From Ruminococcus sp. (GTDB lineage: Bacteria > Bacillota > Clostridia > Oscillospirales > Ruminococcaceae), in assembly GCA_017521805.1 (NCBI GenBank), contig JAFXDK010000051.1, forward strand, positions 52,469 through 116,468: a DNA stretch of 64,000 nucleotides. Direction: 5' to 3'. Position numbers and translations under genes: made by a program. The notes under the pieces are model-generated. The model worked only from the letters and a program-made list of their open reading frames with translations, did no database searches and was not told where the DNA came from. Below, one piece after another: positions 26,714 to 34,405 of this stretch. The first letter of the stretch is position 1; every line of letters begins with the position of its first letter.

Positions 26714-27193
26714 ATGACATTTGACGCTTTAAATGATTTGCTTATATCTTATGAGCAAACTAAAATTGAGATGTTATTTGATTTTGACATATATTTCAAC
26801 GAGCTTTTTCATAGCTATTTTAATGAATATGATATTGAGAATATACCAATGTATGTTCTTGGATTTATGGAAATAGATAATTGGCAGGGAATGGCACAAA
26901 GATGTGGAGTATGGCAATACTATGAAAGCCGTTCTTATGAACCGAAAAAGCTTGAAGCGGTTATTAATCTGCTTGAAAATCAAGGTGAAGAAGAATTTGT
27001 AAATGTATTTGCAAGCGGAATACATGATTATGCTAATTCGGAATATGAAGAAAATTTCAATTACCCTGTTGAATGGTTAGAGCAATCAAATTCTATAGAT
27101 AATTGGATATATGAAAATGAAAGAAAAATCTATCAACTGAAACGTAAGCTTATCATTTCTAATAAGGATGAAATATTAAAGCTTTCTGAATAA
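26714..27193 (+). CDS. Unknown acidic cytosolic protein
   Basis: 159 aa; not recognised. No signal or membrane segment. It is rich in Glu, Asn and Tyr and contains EIDNWQGMAQRCGVWQYYESRSYEPKKL-type residues around 53-80, in which the tryptophans look conserved. The second half is helical. It has an AAAGGAGG site 13 nt after the acetyltransferase and is followed by tyrS after 23 nt, so it belongs to the same collinear run. No function can be supported. Confidence 0.7.
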   Translation: MTFDALNDLLISYEQTKIEMLFDFDIYFNELFHSYFNEYDIENIPMYVLGFMEIDNWQGMAQRCGVWQYYESRSYEPKKLEAVINLLENQGEEEFVNVFASGIHDYANSEYEENFNYPVEWLEQSNSIDNWIYENERKIYQLKRKLIISNKDEILKLSE

Positions 27194-27216
27194 ATTTTTA
27201 AAGGAGAATAAAAATT

Positions 27217-28434
27217 ATGACTACTTTTGAAGAACTCAGACGCAGAGGTCTGCTTGCACAGCTGACCGACGAAAAGGAAATCGAGGAGCTTGTAAACGCA
27301 GGAAAGGCAACTTTCTACATTGGCTTCGATCCCACAGCAGATTCCCTCCACGTAGGTCACTTCATGGCACTTTGCCTTATGAAGCGTCTGCAAATGGCAG
27401 GCAATAAGCCTATCGTTCTTATCGGCGGCGGTACAGCTATGATTGGCGACCCCTCAGGCAAGACAGATATGAGAAAGATGATGACACCCGAAACAATTCA
27501 GCACAATGTTGACTGTTTCAAGAAGCAGATGAGCCGTTTTATCGACTTTTCCGAGGATAAGGCAATTGTCGTAAATAACGCTGACTGGCTTATGAATCTC
27601 AATTACGTTGAACTTCTCCGTGATGTTGGCGCACATTTCAGCGTAAACCGTATGCTCTCCCACGAGTGCTACAAGCAGAGAATGGAGAGAGGTCTTACTT
27701 TCCTTGAATTCAACTATATGATTATGCAGAGTTACGACTTTATGGAGCTCTTCCAGAAGTACGGCTGTAATATGCAGTTCGGCGGCGATGACCAGTGGGC
27801 AAATATGCTTGGCGGTACAGAGCTTATCCGCCGTAAGCTTGGCAAGGACGCATACGCTATGACAATCACACTTCTCCTCAACTCCGAGGGCAAGAAAATG
27901 GGTAAGACAGAAAAGGGTGCAGTATGGCTTGACCCTGAAAAGACAACACCTTACGAGTTCTTCCAGTACTGGAGAAATGTTGCTGACGCTGACGTTATCA
28001 AGTGCCTCAAGATGCTTACATTTGTTCCCGTTGAGGAAATCGAGGAAATGGAAAAGACAATGGAGGGCGCACAGTTCAATGCTGCAAAGGAACTCCTTGC
28101 ATACGAACTTACAAAGCTTGTACACGGCGAGGAAGAGGCTGAAAAGGCTAAGGCAGCAGCAAAGGCACTTTTCGGCGGCGGCGGAAATGATGAGAATATG
28201 CCCACAGTTGAGATAGATTCCGCAGAGCTTACAGAGGGCGCAATGGGACTTCTCACACTTGTTGTAAAGGCTGGACTTGCTCCCTCAATTTCAGAGGCAA
28301 GACGACTTGTACAGCAGGGCGGAATCACAGTAAACGACGAAAAGATGACTGACGGAAAGGCACAGATTAAGCTTGAGGGCGATGTAATAATCCGTAAGGG
28401 TAAAAAGGCATTCAAGAAGATAGTTGTAAAATAA
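27217..28434 (+). CDS. tyrS: Tyrosyl-tRNA synthetase
   Basis: 405 aa. Class I synthetase with HVGH (residues 45-48) in place of HIGH and KMGKT (about 227-231) as the KMSKS loop. The Rossmann core has [16 protein letters not shown] and [15 protein letters not shown]-terminal S4 RNA-binding domain (about 345-405) has [24 protein letters not shown]. This is the TyrS-beta/TyrZ-like bacterial length. Codon use is noticeably more biased (AAG, GGC, CTT/CTC) than in the five preceding genes, as expected for a highly expressed gene. It has an AAAGGAG site and no leader of its own. The nearest T-box, with a tyrosine specifier, is 3.8 kb upstream at the head of the run. Confidence 0.95.
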   Translation: MTTFEELRRRGLLAQLTDEKEIEELVNAGKATFYIGFDPTADSLHVGHFMALCLMKRLQMAGNKPIVLIGGGTAMIGDPSGKTDMRKMMTPETIQHNVDCFKKQMSRFIDFSEDKAIVVNNADWLMNLNYVELLRDVGAHFSVNRMLSHECYKQRMERGLTFLEFNYMIMQSYDFMELFQKYGCNMQFGGDDQWANMLGGTELIRRKLGKDAYAMTITLLLNSEGKKMGKTEKGAVWLDPEKTTPYEFFQYWRNVADADVIKCLKMLTFVPVEEIEEMEKTMEGAQFNAAKELLAYELTKLVHGEEEAEKAKAAAKALFGGGGNDENMPTVEIDSAELTEGAMGLLTLVVKAGLAPSISEARRLVQQGGITVNDEKMTDGKAQIKLEGDVIIRKGKKAFKKIVVK

Positions 28435-28465
28435 ATTGTTATTTGAGCCATTAGCTATAAAAGTT

Positions 28466-28539
28466 GGGATTCTAAAGGGCGAAGCCCTTTAGCAGAGTCC
28501 AGAGACAGCGTCTCTGGCAGGGTGTGGGACAGCGTCCCA
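28466..28539 (+). repeat. Triple-hairpin dispersed repeat, copy 1
   Basis: Three consecutive short palindromes: CTAAAGGGC/GCCCTTTAG, CCAGAGAC/GTCTCTGG and GTGGGAC/GTCCCAC, the last two with an AGC loop. A second copy lies in opposite orientation at 44463-44538, and a collapsed remnant at 32707-32725. No coding potential. Confidence 0.82.
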
Positions 28540-28614
28540 CATAGTGTTCAAGCGCTCTGCAAGAGAGAGCGTCCCCTTAAAAATTATCTTATTGTAACTT
28601 TTTCGATAGACTGG

Positions 28615-28642
28615 GGCGGTCATTAATCTGACCGCCTTTTTT
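28615..28642 (+). terminator. Terminator of the tyrS run
   Basis: An 8-bp perfect stem GGCGGTCA/TGACCGCC (28615-28622 with 28629-28636) is followed by T6. The same stem occurs twice at 32833-33018. Confidence 0.85.
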
Positions 28643-28655
28643 CTTGTAAAATATA

Positions 28656-29393
28656 TTACACAATGATATAATCCGAGCTCGCATAGCCTATAATATTATT
28701 ATAAGATATAACATACCAGCCGGGCAGACTTCCTGTAATCAGAACAGCAGCATTGTCAGGAATTTTACCGATAATTGCACCGTCAAGAGAGGGATAACTG
28801 CGGATATTCAGATTGCTTCCGTTGGTGTTCACCATACCGTAAAAGACAGGCACAGGATGAATAAAAGGGATTCCGAAATAATCGCAGAGAGAACGGACAA
28901 GATTTTCCGCTATGGCTTCAAGATTATTTTTCAGCCACGCTTCATCGGCGAAATTATCATGATATCCCAGTTCGCAAAGGACAGCTACAGCCTTTGTACG
29001 TAGAACCTCACCCAAGCTGTTTGTGGGGACAGCCCGTGATTTTTCGGGCAGGGGATATATGGCTTTCAGATTATTGGCGATAATATTTGCAAGTCTTTCG
29101 CTGTCGGCGCTTTGCGGCGCAAAGTATATGTCGATTCCCCTTATACGTCCCGAGAGGCTTTCGGGAGCTGCATTTGAATGTAAGGCAAGATGAACATCAT
29201 AATAATTTGCATTGGAATCTGAAATTGCTCCCTGAACGTTTCTGTCGGGGTCATTCCGCACGAATCCGATACCGCTTGAACGGAGATAAGGCTCCATTCT
29301 GTCAGCAAGCAGATTCATGTAAAGTTCTTCATTTCCCTCTGTAGCGTACTTATTCCACTCCTGCGTAGAGGGACTTAAGAATATTTTAGGCAT
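28656..29393 (-). CDS. N-acetylmuramoyl-L-alanine amidase (Amidase_3) with SH3-like domain
   Basis: 245 aa. The amidase part (about 1-170) has IFLSPSTQ..N.Y..GNEE at the N-terminus, the DVHLALHSNA zinc strand and VLCELGYHDN with the catalytic Glu. The first zinc His of classical Amidase_3 enzymes is not obvious at the IFLSPSTQ position, where Ser replaces it. The C-terminal part (about 182-245) is an SH3b domain (GSNLNIRSYPSLDGAIIGKIP, GWYVISYNNIIGYASSDYI). No signal peptide is seen, which is common for phage-type or prophage-derived lysins, but no other phage genes are nearby. It should cut the lactyl-peptide bond of peptidoglycan if active. Confidence 0.82.
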   Translation of the reverse strand: MPKIFLSPSTQEWNKYATEGNEELYMNLLADRMEPYLRSSGIGFVRNDPDRNVQGAISDSNANYYDVHLALHSNAAPESLSGRIRGIDIYFAPQSADSERLANIIANNLKAIYPLPEKSRAVPTNSLGEVLRTKAVAVLCELGYHDNFADEAWLKNNLEAIAENLVRSLCDYFGIPFIHPVPVFYGMVNTNGSNLNIRSYPSLDGAIIGKIPDNAAVLITGSLPGWYVISYNNIIGYASSDYIIV

Positions 29394-29440
29394 AATTCTT
29401 CTCCTTTGAAATTTATTTCTTTATTATTATATGCAAAAGA

Positions 29441-29488
29441 TGAGGAATTTGTTTATTTATAACATGAGGAATTTGTTTATTTATAACA
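29441..29488 (+). repeat. Perfect 24-bp tandem duplication upstream of a promoter
   Basis: 29441-29464 and 29465-29488 are identical and end 4 bp before the -35 box. The unit contains GTTTATTTATAA, similar in style to the tandem unit at 8016-8063. Confidence 0.88.
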
Positions 29489-29492
29489 CTGC

Positions 29493-29521
29493 TTGACTTC
29501 CAAAAGCTTATATGTTATAAT
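29493..29521 (+). promoter_or_regulatory. Sigma-A promoter of the small membrane protein
   Basis: TTGACT (29493-29498), 17-nt spacer, TATAAT (29516-29521). Confidence 0.82.
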
Positions 29522-29554
29522 ATGTAATAATGATAATTAATAAGGAGAATAATT

Positions 29555-29941
29555 ATGGATGCAGGAAATATTTATCAATTGGAAATACTTCGCGGAAGAA
29601 TTACGTCTATAATTGGCAGAGGAGTTGCTGCTGTTCTGTTGGGATTACTTATGAAAGCAACACATCCGCTGATATTTATGGTATTTTACATTCTGGTTTC
29701 ATGGGTCTGGATATTTGTTAAAGCAACAAGAAACTGGATTATTGGAATAGTTGCTGCAGTTGTTGCAATTTATGTTATAAGCGGCTATATTTCTGAACAA
29801 CCTGAAACTAAGGGGACAATCCTTGCAATTATATTTCTTTTTGGTCTGATTATTTATGATATTATCAATATAATACGGTATATATCTTTAAAGGGAAGAA
29901 TGACAAAAGAGGAAATTGAAGCACGTCGTATGTCTAAGTAA
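29555..29941 (+). CDS. Small membrane protein, unknown
   Basis: 128 aa with four predicted membrane helices (about 14-30, 34-54, 58-76 and 83-105) and a charged C-terminal tail (RMTKEEIEARRMSK). Not assigned to a family. It has an AAGGAG site, its own promoter with an upstream 24-bp duplication, and a terminator just after it, so it is a single-gene unit. Confidence 0.75.
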   Translation: MDAGNIYQLEILRGRITSIIGRGVAAVLLGLLMKATHPLIFMVFYILVSWVWIFVKATRNWIIGIVAAVVAIYVISGYISEQPETKGTILAIIFLFGLIIYDIINIIRYISLKGRMTKEEIEARRMSK

Positions 29942-29975
29942 ATACATTGGGGAATTTATGAACAACAATAAGGGT

Positions 29976-30015
29976 AAAAAAATCGGCACGGAAAAATATT
30001 CCGCGCCGATTTTTT
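29976..30015. terminator. Bidirectional intrinsic terminator
   Basis: The stem AATCGGCACGGAA/TTCCGCGCCGATT (one mismatch) has A-rich and T6 edges. It separates the small membrane protein and the Cys-rich peptide gene. Confidence 0.85.
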
Positions 30016-30030
30016 GCTTATAGGCAGTAA

Positions 30031-30177
30031 TTAGCAGCCACAGCCGCAGCCGCAATCGCTGTTGTTGTTAGCACAACCGCAGCTGTTGTTGTTATTACCG
30101 CATCCGCAGAAAATAACGAAGATGAGGATGAGAAGGATGATCATGCAGCTGTTGCCGCCAAAACAAGAATTACACAT
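30031..30177 (-). CDS. Cys/Gly/Asn-rich 48-residue membrane peptide
   Basis: 48 aa on the reverse strand from ATG 30177, with GGAG 8-9 nt upstream and a TAA stop. It starts MCNSCFGG, has one hydrophobic helix (SCMIILLILIFVIFCG), and ends in a low-complexity CGC-Asn repeat closing with alternating Cys and Gly. Eleven of 48 residues are Cys. It has the look of the short Gly/Cys-rich membrane peptides found in sporulating and gut Firmicutes, such as the YjcZ-like group, but the match is by composition only. It stands alone with a terminator directly downstream. Confidence 0.78.
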   Translation of the reverse strand: MCNSCFGGNSCMIILLILIFVIFCGCGNNNNSCGCANNNSDCGCGCGC

Positions 30178-30364
30178 AATAAATATCTCCTTTGGAAGAT
30201 GTATTTGAACCGCTTTGTTTGCGTTTCATAGTACATAATATGCCACAGCGAAAAATGTGTTACAGATTTTGAGAAAACTTTTTCGGTAATTTTTTATTTC
30301 GACTGTTATCGCGCGGTATTCGTGGCATAATATAGTAACAGAAAAAAGTAACGGAGGAGACAAT

Positions 30365-32701
30365 ATGATAAACACAGATAATTTTACATCTAAATCGGCT
30401 GATATTATTGACGGAGCAGTTGAAGTAGCATCAGAGCTTGGGCACACCTATGTAGGCAGTGAGCACATTGTACTTTCAATCACAGGAGACGGCACAACAA
30501 CAGCCGCACAGATTCTCATGGACGGCGGCATAGCCTACGATGACCTGCGCCGTGAGGTAATAGCACTGGTGGGGCAGGGAACACCGTCAGTCCTCAGTCA
30601 GCGCTACTTTACAACTGCCGCAAGACGTATTCTTGAAAATGCCTATAATATTGCACTCAGTGACAAGAAAAAGCAGGCAGCTCCTGAGCATATCCTTGCG
30701 GCAATTGTCAGCGAATCCTCATGCAGTGCCTGCACCGTTATAAAAAAGGCAGGAGGAAGCATGACAGATATATGTGCAGGACTTGAAATAATATCTTCCG
30801 CCAAAACAAGAGGGGAACTCTACGAAGCTATAAAGCCAAAGGTATCACATCTGCCGAATCTTTTCCGCTATGGCAGGAATCTTACAGATATTTCACTTAT
30901 AAAAAAACATGACCCACTTATAGGCAGAATCAAAGAGGTAGAGCGAGTATTGCAGGTGCTTTCAAGGCGAGTGAAAAATAATCCATGTCTTATTGGTGAG
31001 GCAGGAGTAGGCAAAACGGCAATAGTTGAGGGAGTTGCAGAGCTTTTTGTACGGAATCTTGTACCTGATTCCCTGAAAAACAAATTTATATTCTCTCTGG
31101 ATTTCATATCACTGCTGTCGGGAGCGAAATATCGCGGCGATTTTGAGGAGCGCGTAAAGGCTTGTATCGACGAGGCTGTAAATGCAGGGAACATTATTCT
31201 GTTTATTGATGAGCTCCACACAATTGTGGGCGCAGGAGCGGCAGAGGGAGCTATCGACGCGGCAAATATAATGAAACCAATGCTTGCACGTGGCGAATTG
31301 CAGATAATCGGAGCAACAACATTTGAGGAATACAGCAAATCCATTGAAAAGGATTCAGCCTTAGAACGCCGCTTCCAGCCTGTACAGGTAAATGAACCTG
31401 CGGCTGAGGAGTGCATTGAGATGATTCGGGGCTTGAAAAATCGATATGAAAGCTATCACGGAGTTGAGATACCCGATGATATGATTGAGCTGTCGGTGAA
31501 TATGGCAATACGTTATGTAAGCGACAGATTTCTTCCCGATAAGGCTATTGACGTAATTGACGAAGCCTGTGCCTGCGCAAAAATACGCTGTAATTCCGGG
31601 ATAAGACGGACGGATTCGGAGTATATCGACATGAGAGGAAAAGAATGTAGTCTTAACAATATCGGCAGACTTTTAGGCAATGACGAAGAAAAAATTCTTT
31701 GTGCTGAGGATATTTTATCGGTGATATCAATGAAAACAGGAATCCCCCTTAATAAGATAACAGCTGAGGAGGGTGCACAGCTTGGATTTCTCGAAAAAAC
31801 TCTATCGGAGCGTGTTATAGGTCATAATTATGCCGTAAAAAAGGTTACAAATGCGGTATGCCGTTCACGGTCAGGGCTTGGAGAGGGCGGAAAGCCTGCG
31901 GCATCATTTCTTTTTGCAGGGCCGTCGGGAGTGGGAAAAACGGAGCTTGCAAGAGCATTGGCAGACTGTCTTTTCGGCTCAGAGAAAAATCTCATACGAA
32001 TTGATATGTCGGAATATATGGAAAAACATTCCGTATCAAAACTTATCGGCGCGCCTCCCGGATATGCGGGATATGACGACAAAAACGGAAGTCTCTGCGA
32101 TAGGATAAGGCGGAATCCCTATTCCCTTGTGCTTTTTGACGAGATTGAAAAAGCCGACCCTGATGTGCTTAATATAATGCTCCAGATTCTTGATTATGGC
32201 ACACTTACGGATTCCACAATGCGAAAGGTAAGCTTCCGCAACTGCCTTATAATAATGACATCAAACGTAGGCGCGGAGTTTTCGGGGAAAAGCGGTCTTG
32301 GCTTCGGAGCAGACAGCGGCGAGAGGGAGAATCGCGTGCTTGAAGCTGTAAAATCGCGGTTTACACCCGAATTTACGGGACGAATTGACGAAATAATCGT
32401 GTTCAGAAGTCTTGAACGTGACGATTTGATGAAGATAAGCGAAAAGGCGCTGGACAATTTACGGATACGTGCGGAGGCTCTTGGAATTGGCATAAGCTAT
32501 GGCAGTGATGTAGTTGAAGCAGTGGCGGCGGCAAAGGAAACGGACAAATACGGAGCGCGGCCGATAAAGCGCAGAGTGACGGATTTAATTGAGAATGAGC
32601 TGGCTAAAATGATAATCGGCTCTGCGGTACAACGCGGAGAAAATGTAAAAATTGAAGCGCAGAACGGCAATATAAGAATAACAAAAAGCGTAGTAGTGTA
32701 A
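30365..32701 (+). CDS. clpC: ClpC/ClpA-type AAA+ unfoldase
   Basis: 778 aa. The N-terminal double Clp_N repeat (about 4-140) begins DNFTSKSADIIDGAVEVASELGHTYVGSEHI. The first AAA+ domain has GEAGVGKT (about 211-218) and the pore loop KYRGDFEER. The second has GPSGVGKT (about 519-526), DMSEYMEKHSVSKLIGAPPGY and a GLGFG loop matching the LGF-type ClpP contact of ClpC. The segment between AAA+ domains is shorter than in ClpC and shows no clear UVR-like middle domain, and there are no ctsR, mcsA or mcsB genes beside it. It is therefore a Clp unfoldase of the ClpC/ClpA group feeding ClpP, possibly a divergent or second copy. A GGAGGAG site precedes ATG. Confidence 0.9.
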   Translation: MINTDNFTSKSADIIDGAVEVASELGHTYVGSEHIVLSITGDGTTTAAQILMDGGIAYDDLRREVIALVGQGTPSVLSQRYFTTAARRILENAYNIALSDKKKQAAPEHILAAIVSESSCSACTVIKKAGGSMTDICAGLEIISSAKTRGELYEAIKPKVSHLPNLFRYGRNLTDISLIKKHDPLIGRIKEVERVLQVLSRRVKNNPCLIGEAGVGKTAIVEGVAELFVRNLVPDSLKNKFIFSLDFISLLSGAKYRGDFEERVKACIDEAVNAGNIILFIDELHTIVGAGAAEGAIDAANIMKPMLARGELQIIGATTFEEYSKSIEKDSALERRFQPVQVNEPAAEECIEMIRGLKNRYESYHGVEIPDDMIELSVNMAIRYVSDRFLPDKAIDVIDEACACAKIRCNSGIRRTDSEYIDMRGKECSLNNIGRLLGNDEEKILCAEDILSVISMKTGIPLNKITAEEGAQLGFLEKTLSERVIGHNYAVKKVTNAVCRSRSGLGEGGKPAASFLFAGPSGVGKTELARALADCLFGSEKNLIRIDMSEYMEKHSVSKLIGAPPGYAGYDDKNGSLCDRIRRNPYSLVLFDEIEKADPDVLNIMLQILDYGTLTDSTMRKVSFRNCLIIMTSNVGAEFSGKSGLGFGADSGERENRVLEAVKSRFTPEFTGRIDEIIVFRSLERDDLMKISEKALDNLRIRAEALGIGISYGSDVVEAVAAAKETDKYGARPIKRRVTDLIENELAKMIIGSAVQRGENVKIEAQNGNIRITKSVVV

Positions 32702-33025
32702 TATATGGGATTCTAAATTTAGCAGCAGTTCGACGAAAAAGTATGACGTAGGGGTCGATGCCTACATCGACCCAGGCTGATGTAGGGGCTGCCTTTGGCA
32801 GTCCGCAAACCGATTTATAAATAACGAAAAAAGGCGGTCAGAAAATTGACCGCCAGAGTGTGTTGAAAAACTTGAATTTCGTTCCGAAATTTCGGGCGGA
32901 TAATATCCGCCCCTACGCAGAATAACGTAAAATAGCCGTTTTGTAGGGACACGGCGTGCCGTGTCCATTATGCAATACACCTTTTCTACAGACTGAGGCG
33001 GTCAGAAAATTGACCGCCCAGTATA
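32702..33025. repeat. Cluster of short dispersed palindromes (324 bp, no gene)
   Basis: In order: a collapsed remnant of the triple-hairpin repeat (32707-32725); a GTAGGGG-led palindrome with TCGATG/CATCGA arms (32748-32773); a second with GGCTGCC/GGCAGTC (32781-32806); a 22-bp GGCGGTCA hairpin (32833-32854); a reverse-oriented GTAGGGGCGGATATTATCCGCCC unit (32894-32916); a GTAGGGACACGG palindrome (32942-32966); and a second identical 22-bp hairpin (32997-33018). The four GTAGGG units share the same lead-in and differ in the arms. They resemble small mobile palindromes widespread in clostridial intergenic DNA. Confidence 0.8.
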
Positions 33026-33874
33026 TCACATATTCATAAACTTCAAAATCTCATCAAGATGTTCCCGAGCCGTATTTCTGCCGATTCTGTAAACCTCCAG
33101 AAGCTTATCCTGATTATGCTCAACATGGCCTACAGGCAGAGTAACAGGGGGAGCAATAACAAAAGCCTTTCCCTGTTTTTCGGACTTGCAAATATGTCTC
33201 AGCTGTTCGTTGTACATTTTAGGGCGATTGACGTATGTTCCCACAAGATTGGGATATTTCTTGTACATCTTTTTAACAAGGGATACGCTCCTGCTTGCAG
33301 TTTTCTCATAGTCACGGGGCTGTGTAAGTATAACAATATTTTTGTCGTAGCCGTTATTCTCCATAAATCTAAGTGGAATAGAATCTGAAATACCGCCGTC
33401 AAGGAATTTTCTGCCGTCGATTTCCACAATTTTAGCGGCAAGAGGCATAGAAGCGGAAGCGCGAATCCATTCAAGTCCCTCTGAATTTATGGTATTTAGC
33501 CGTTTGTATACAGGTCTGCCGGATTCCACATCAGTGCAGACTGCATAAAATTCCATTGGATTGCTGTTGTAAGCGTCATAGTCGAATATATCAAGCTTAT
33601 CGGGGAGTGTATGGTAGCAGAATTCACCGCCGAACATATCACCGGTTTTAATAAGTGAACGAACGCTGCAATACCGCTTATCCCTGCAAAAGCGCAGATT
33701 ATAGCGGATAGCCCTGCCGCGCTGTCGTGATTTGTAATTGCAGCCGAAACAAGCGCCGGCGGAAACACCCACAGCACCGTCAAATTCTATACCGTTTTCC
33801 ATTAGTACATCGGTAACGCCGGCGGTAAAAAGCCCGCGCATAGCGCCGCCCTCCATAACAAGACCGTATTTCAT
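33026..33874 (-). CDS. Patatin-like phospholipase
   Basis: 282 aa from ATG 33874, with GGAGG 9 nt upstream; an ATG at 33892 would include that site. Patatin hallmarks: GLVMEGGAMRGLFTAGV (oxyanion Gly-rich loop), the nucleophile elbow GVSAGA (Ser about 39), and the dyad Asp in DGGISDSIPL. It is cytosolic in appearance, without signal or membrane helix. The C-terminal region has KMYKKYPNLVGTYVNRPKMYNEQLRHI, as in the YjjU/RssA-like bacterial group. The family hydrolyses acyl esters of lipids; physiological substrate is not known. It stands alone and converges on the clp gene across the palindrome cluster. Confidence 0.88.
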   Translation of the reverse strand: MKYGLVMEGGAMRGLFTAGVTDVLMENGIEFDGAVGVSAGACFGCNYKSRQRGRAIRYNLRFCRDKRYCSVRSLIKTGDMFGGEFCYHTLPDKLDIFDYDAYNSNPMEFYAVCTDVESGRPVYKRLNTINSEGLEWIRASASMPLAAKIVEIDGRKFLDGGISDSIPLRFMENNGYDKNIVILTQPRDYEKTASRSVSLVKKMYKKYPNLVGTYVNRPKMYNEQLRHICKSEKQGKAFVIAPPVTLPVGHVEHNQDKLLEVYRIGRNTAREHLDEILKFMNM

Positions 33875-34177
33875 ATACATATTCCTCCACAATTGATATC
33901 ATAATTATAATACTTTTTCAAAAAAATGTCAAGGATTCTGTATTTCAGATGATTTGTAAAAAATAAATTATCATAGATTTTCAACAAACAAAAATGTTTA
34001 TAACTATGCGCGTGTTGTATGAAAAACACTGTTGATAAATGTGCATATATCCAAACTTTTCAAAAATTTTTCAAAATGCAACGTTTTTCCGTTGCAAAAA
34101 GGCTCATTTGAGACTATTTATGGGAGGGGTTTTATATTTCAGAAGCTTCAATGTAATGAAAATTAATAAAATTACAC
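33875..34177. other. Gene-free AT-rich stretch upstream of the importer promoter
   Basis: 303 bp. It contains a TGCAACG/CGTTGCA hairpin at about 34077-34097, with a T-rich run on the reverse side, which may end antisense transcription. Nothing else is recognisable. Confidence 0.45.
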
Positions 34178-34206
34178 TTGATTTTATGGGCGAATCAGGT
34201 TATAAT
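34178..34206 (+). promoter_or_regulatory. Promoter of the sugar importer/GH105 operon
   Basis: TTGATT (34178-34183), 17-nt spacer, TATAAT (34201-34206). It lies 200 nt before the first start codon because the repeat element 34225-34390 occupies the leader. Confidence 0.72.
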
Positions 34207-34224
34207 TAAGTTATCATTATATTT

Positions 34225-34390
34225 AGGGAACCTCTAAAAATCTCCCTCACGGCTGAATTTCTATGACAAAAATCATTTGCTGCGTTGCCAAACCTTGTAA
34301 TACATCAAGTATTACTGCGGCTTGTCGCCTTGGAGCTGATATTTGTCATGTACGAAATTCCGCGCGTGTTCCGGTTTTTAGAGAACCCCT
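34225..34390 (+). mobile_element. MITE-like element, full-length copy A (166 bp)
   Basis: Ends AGGGAACCTCTAAAAATC and, inverted, AGGGGTTCTCTAAAAACC match at 14 of 18 positions. The inside continues as an imperfect palindrome: ATGACAAAAATCA pairs with TGATATTTGTCAT, and the centre is GTAATAC/GTATTAC with a 5-nt loop. There is no coding capacity. It shares most of its length with 63861-64000 and both ends with 60145-60213. A non-autonomous transposable element mobilised in trans is inferred. Confidence 0.82.
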
Positions 34391-34405
34391 TTAAGGATTG
34401 AGAGT

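Noticed and set aside
29441-29488. CRISPR-like repeats
   Set aside because: Only two directly abutting copies with no spacers.
32762-32980. Reverse-strand 72-residue frame
   Set aside because: It consists wholly of the short palindromic repeats and has no ribosome site.
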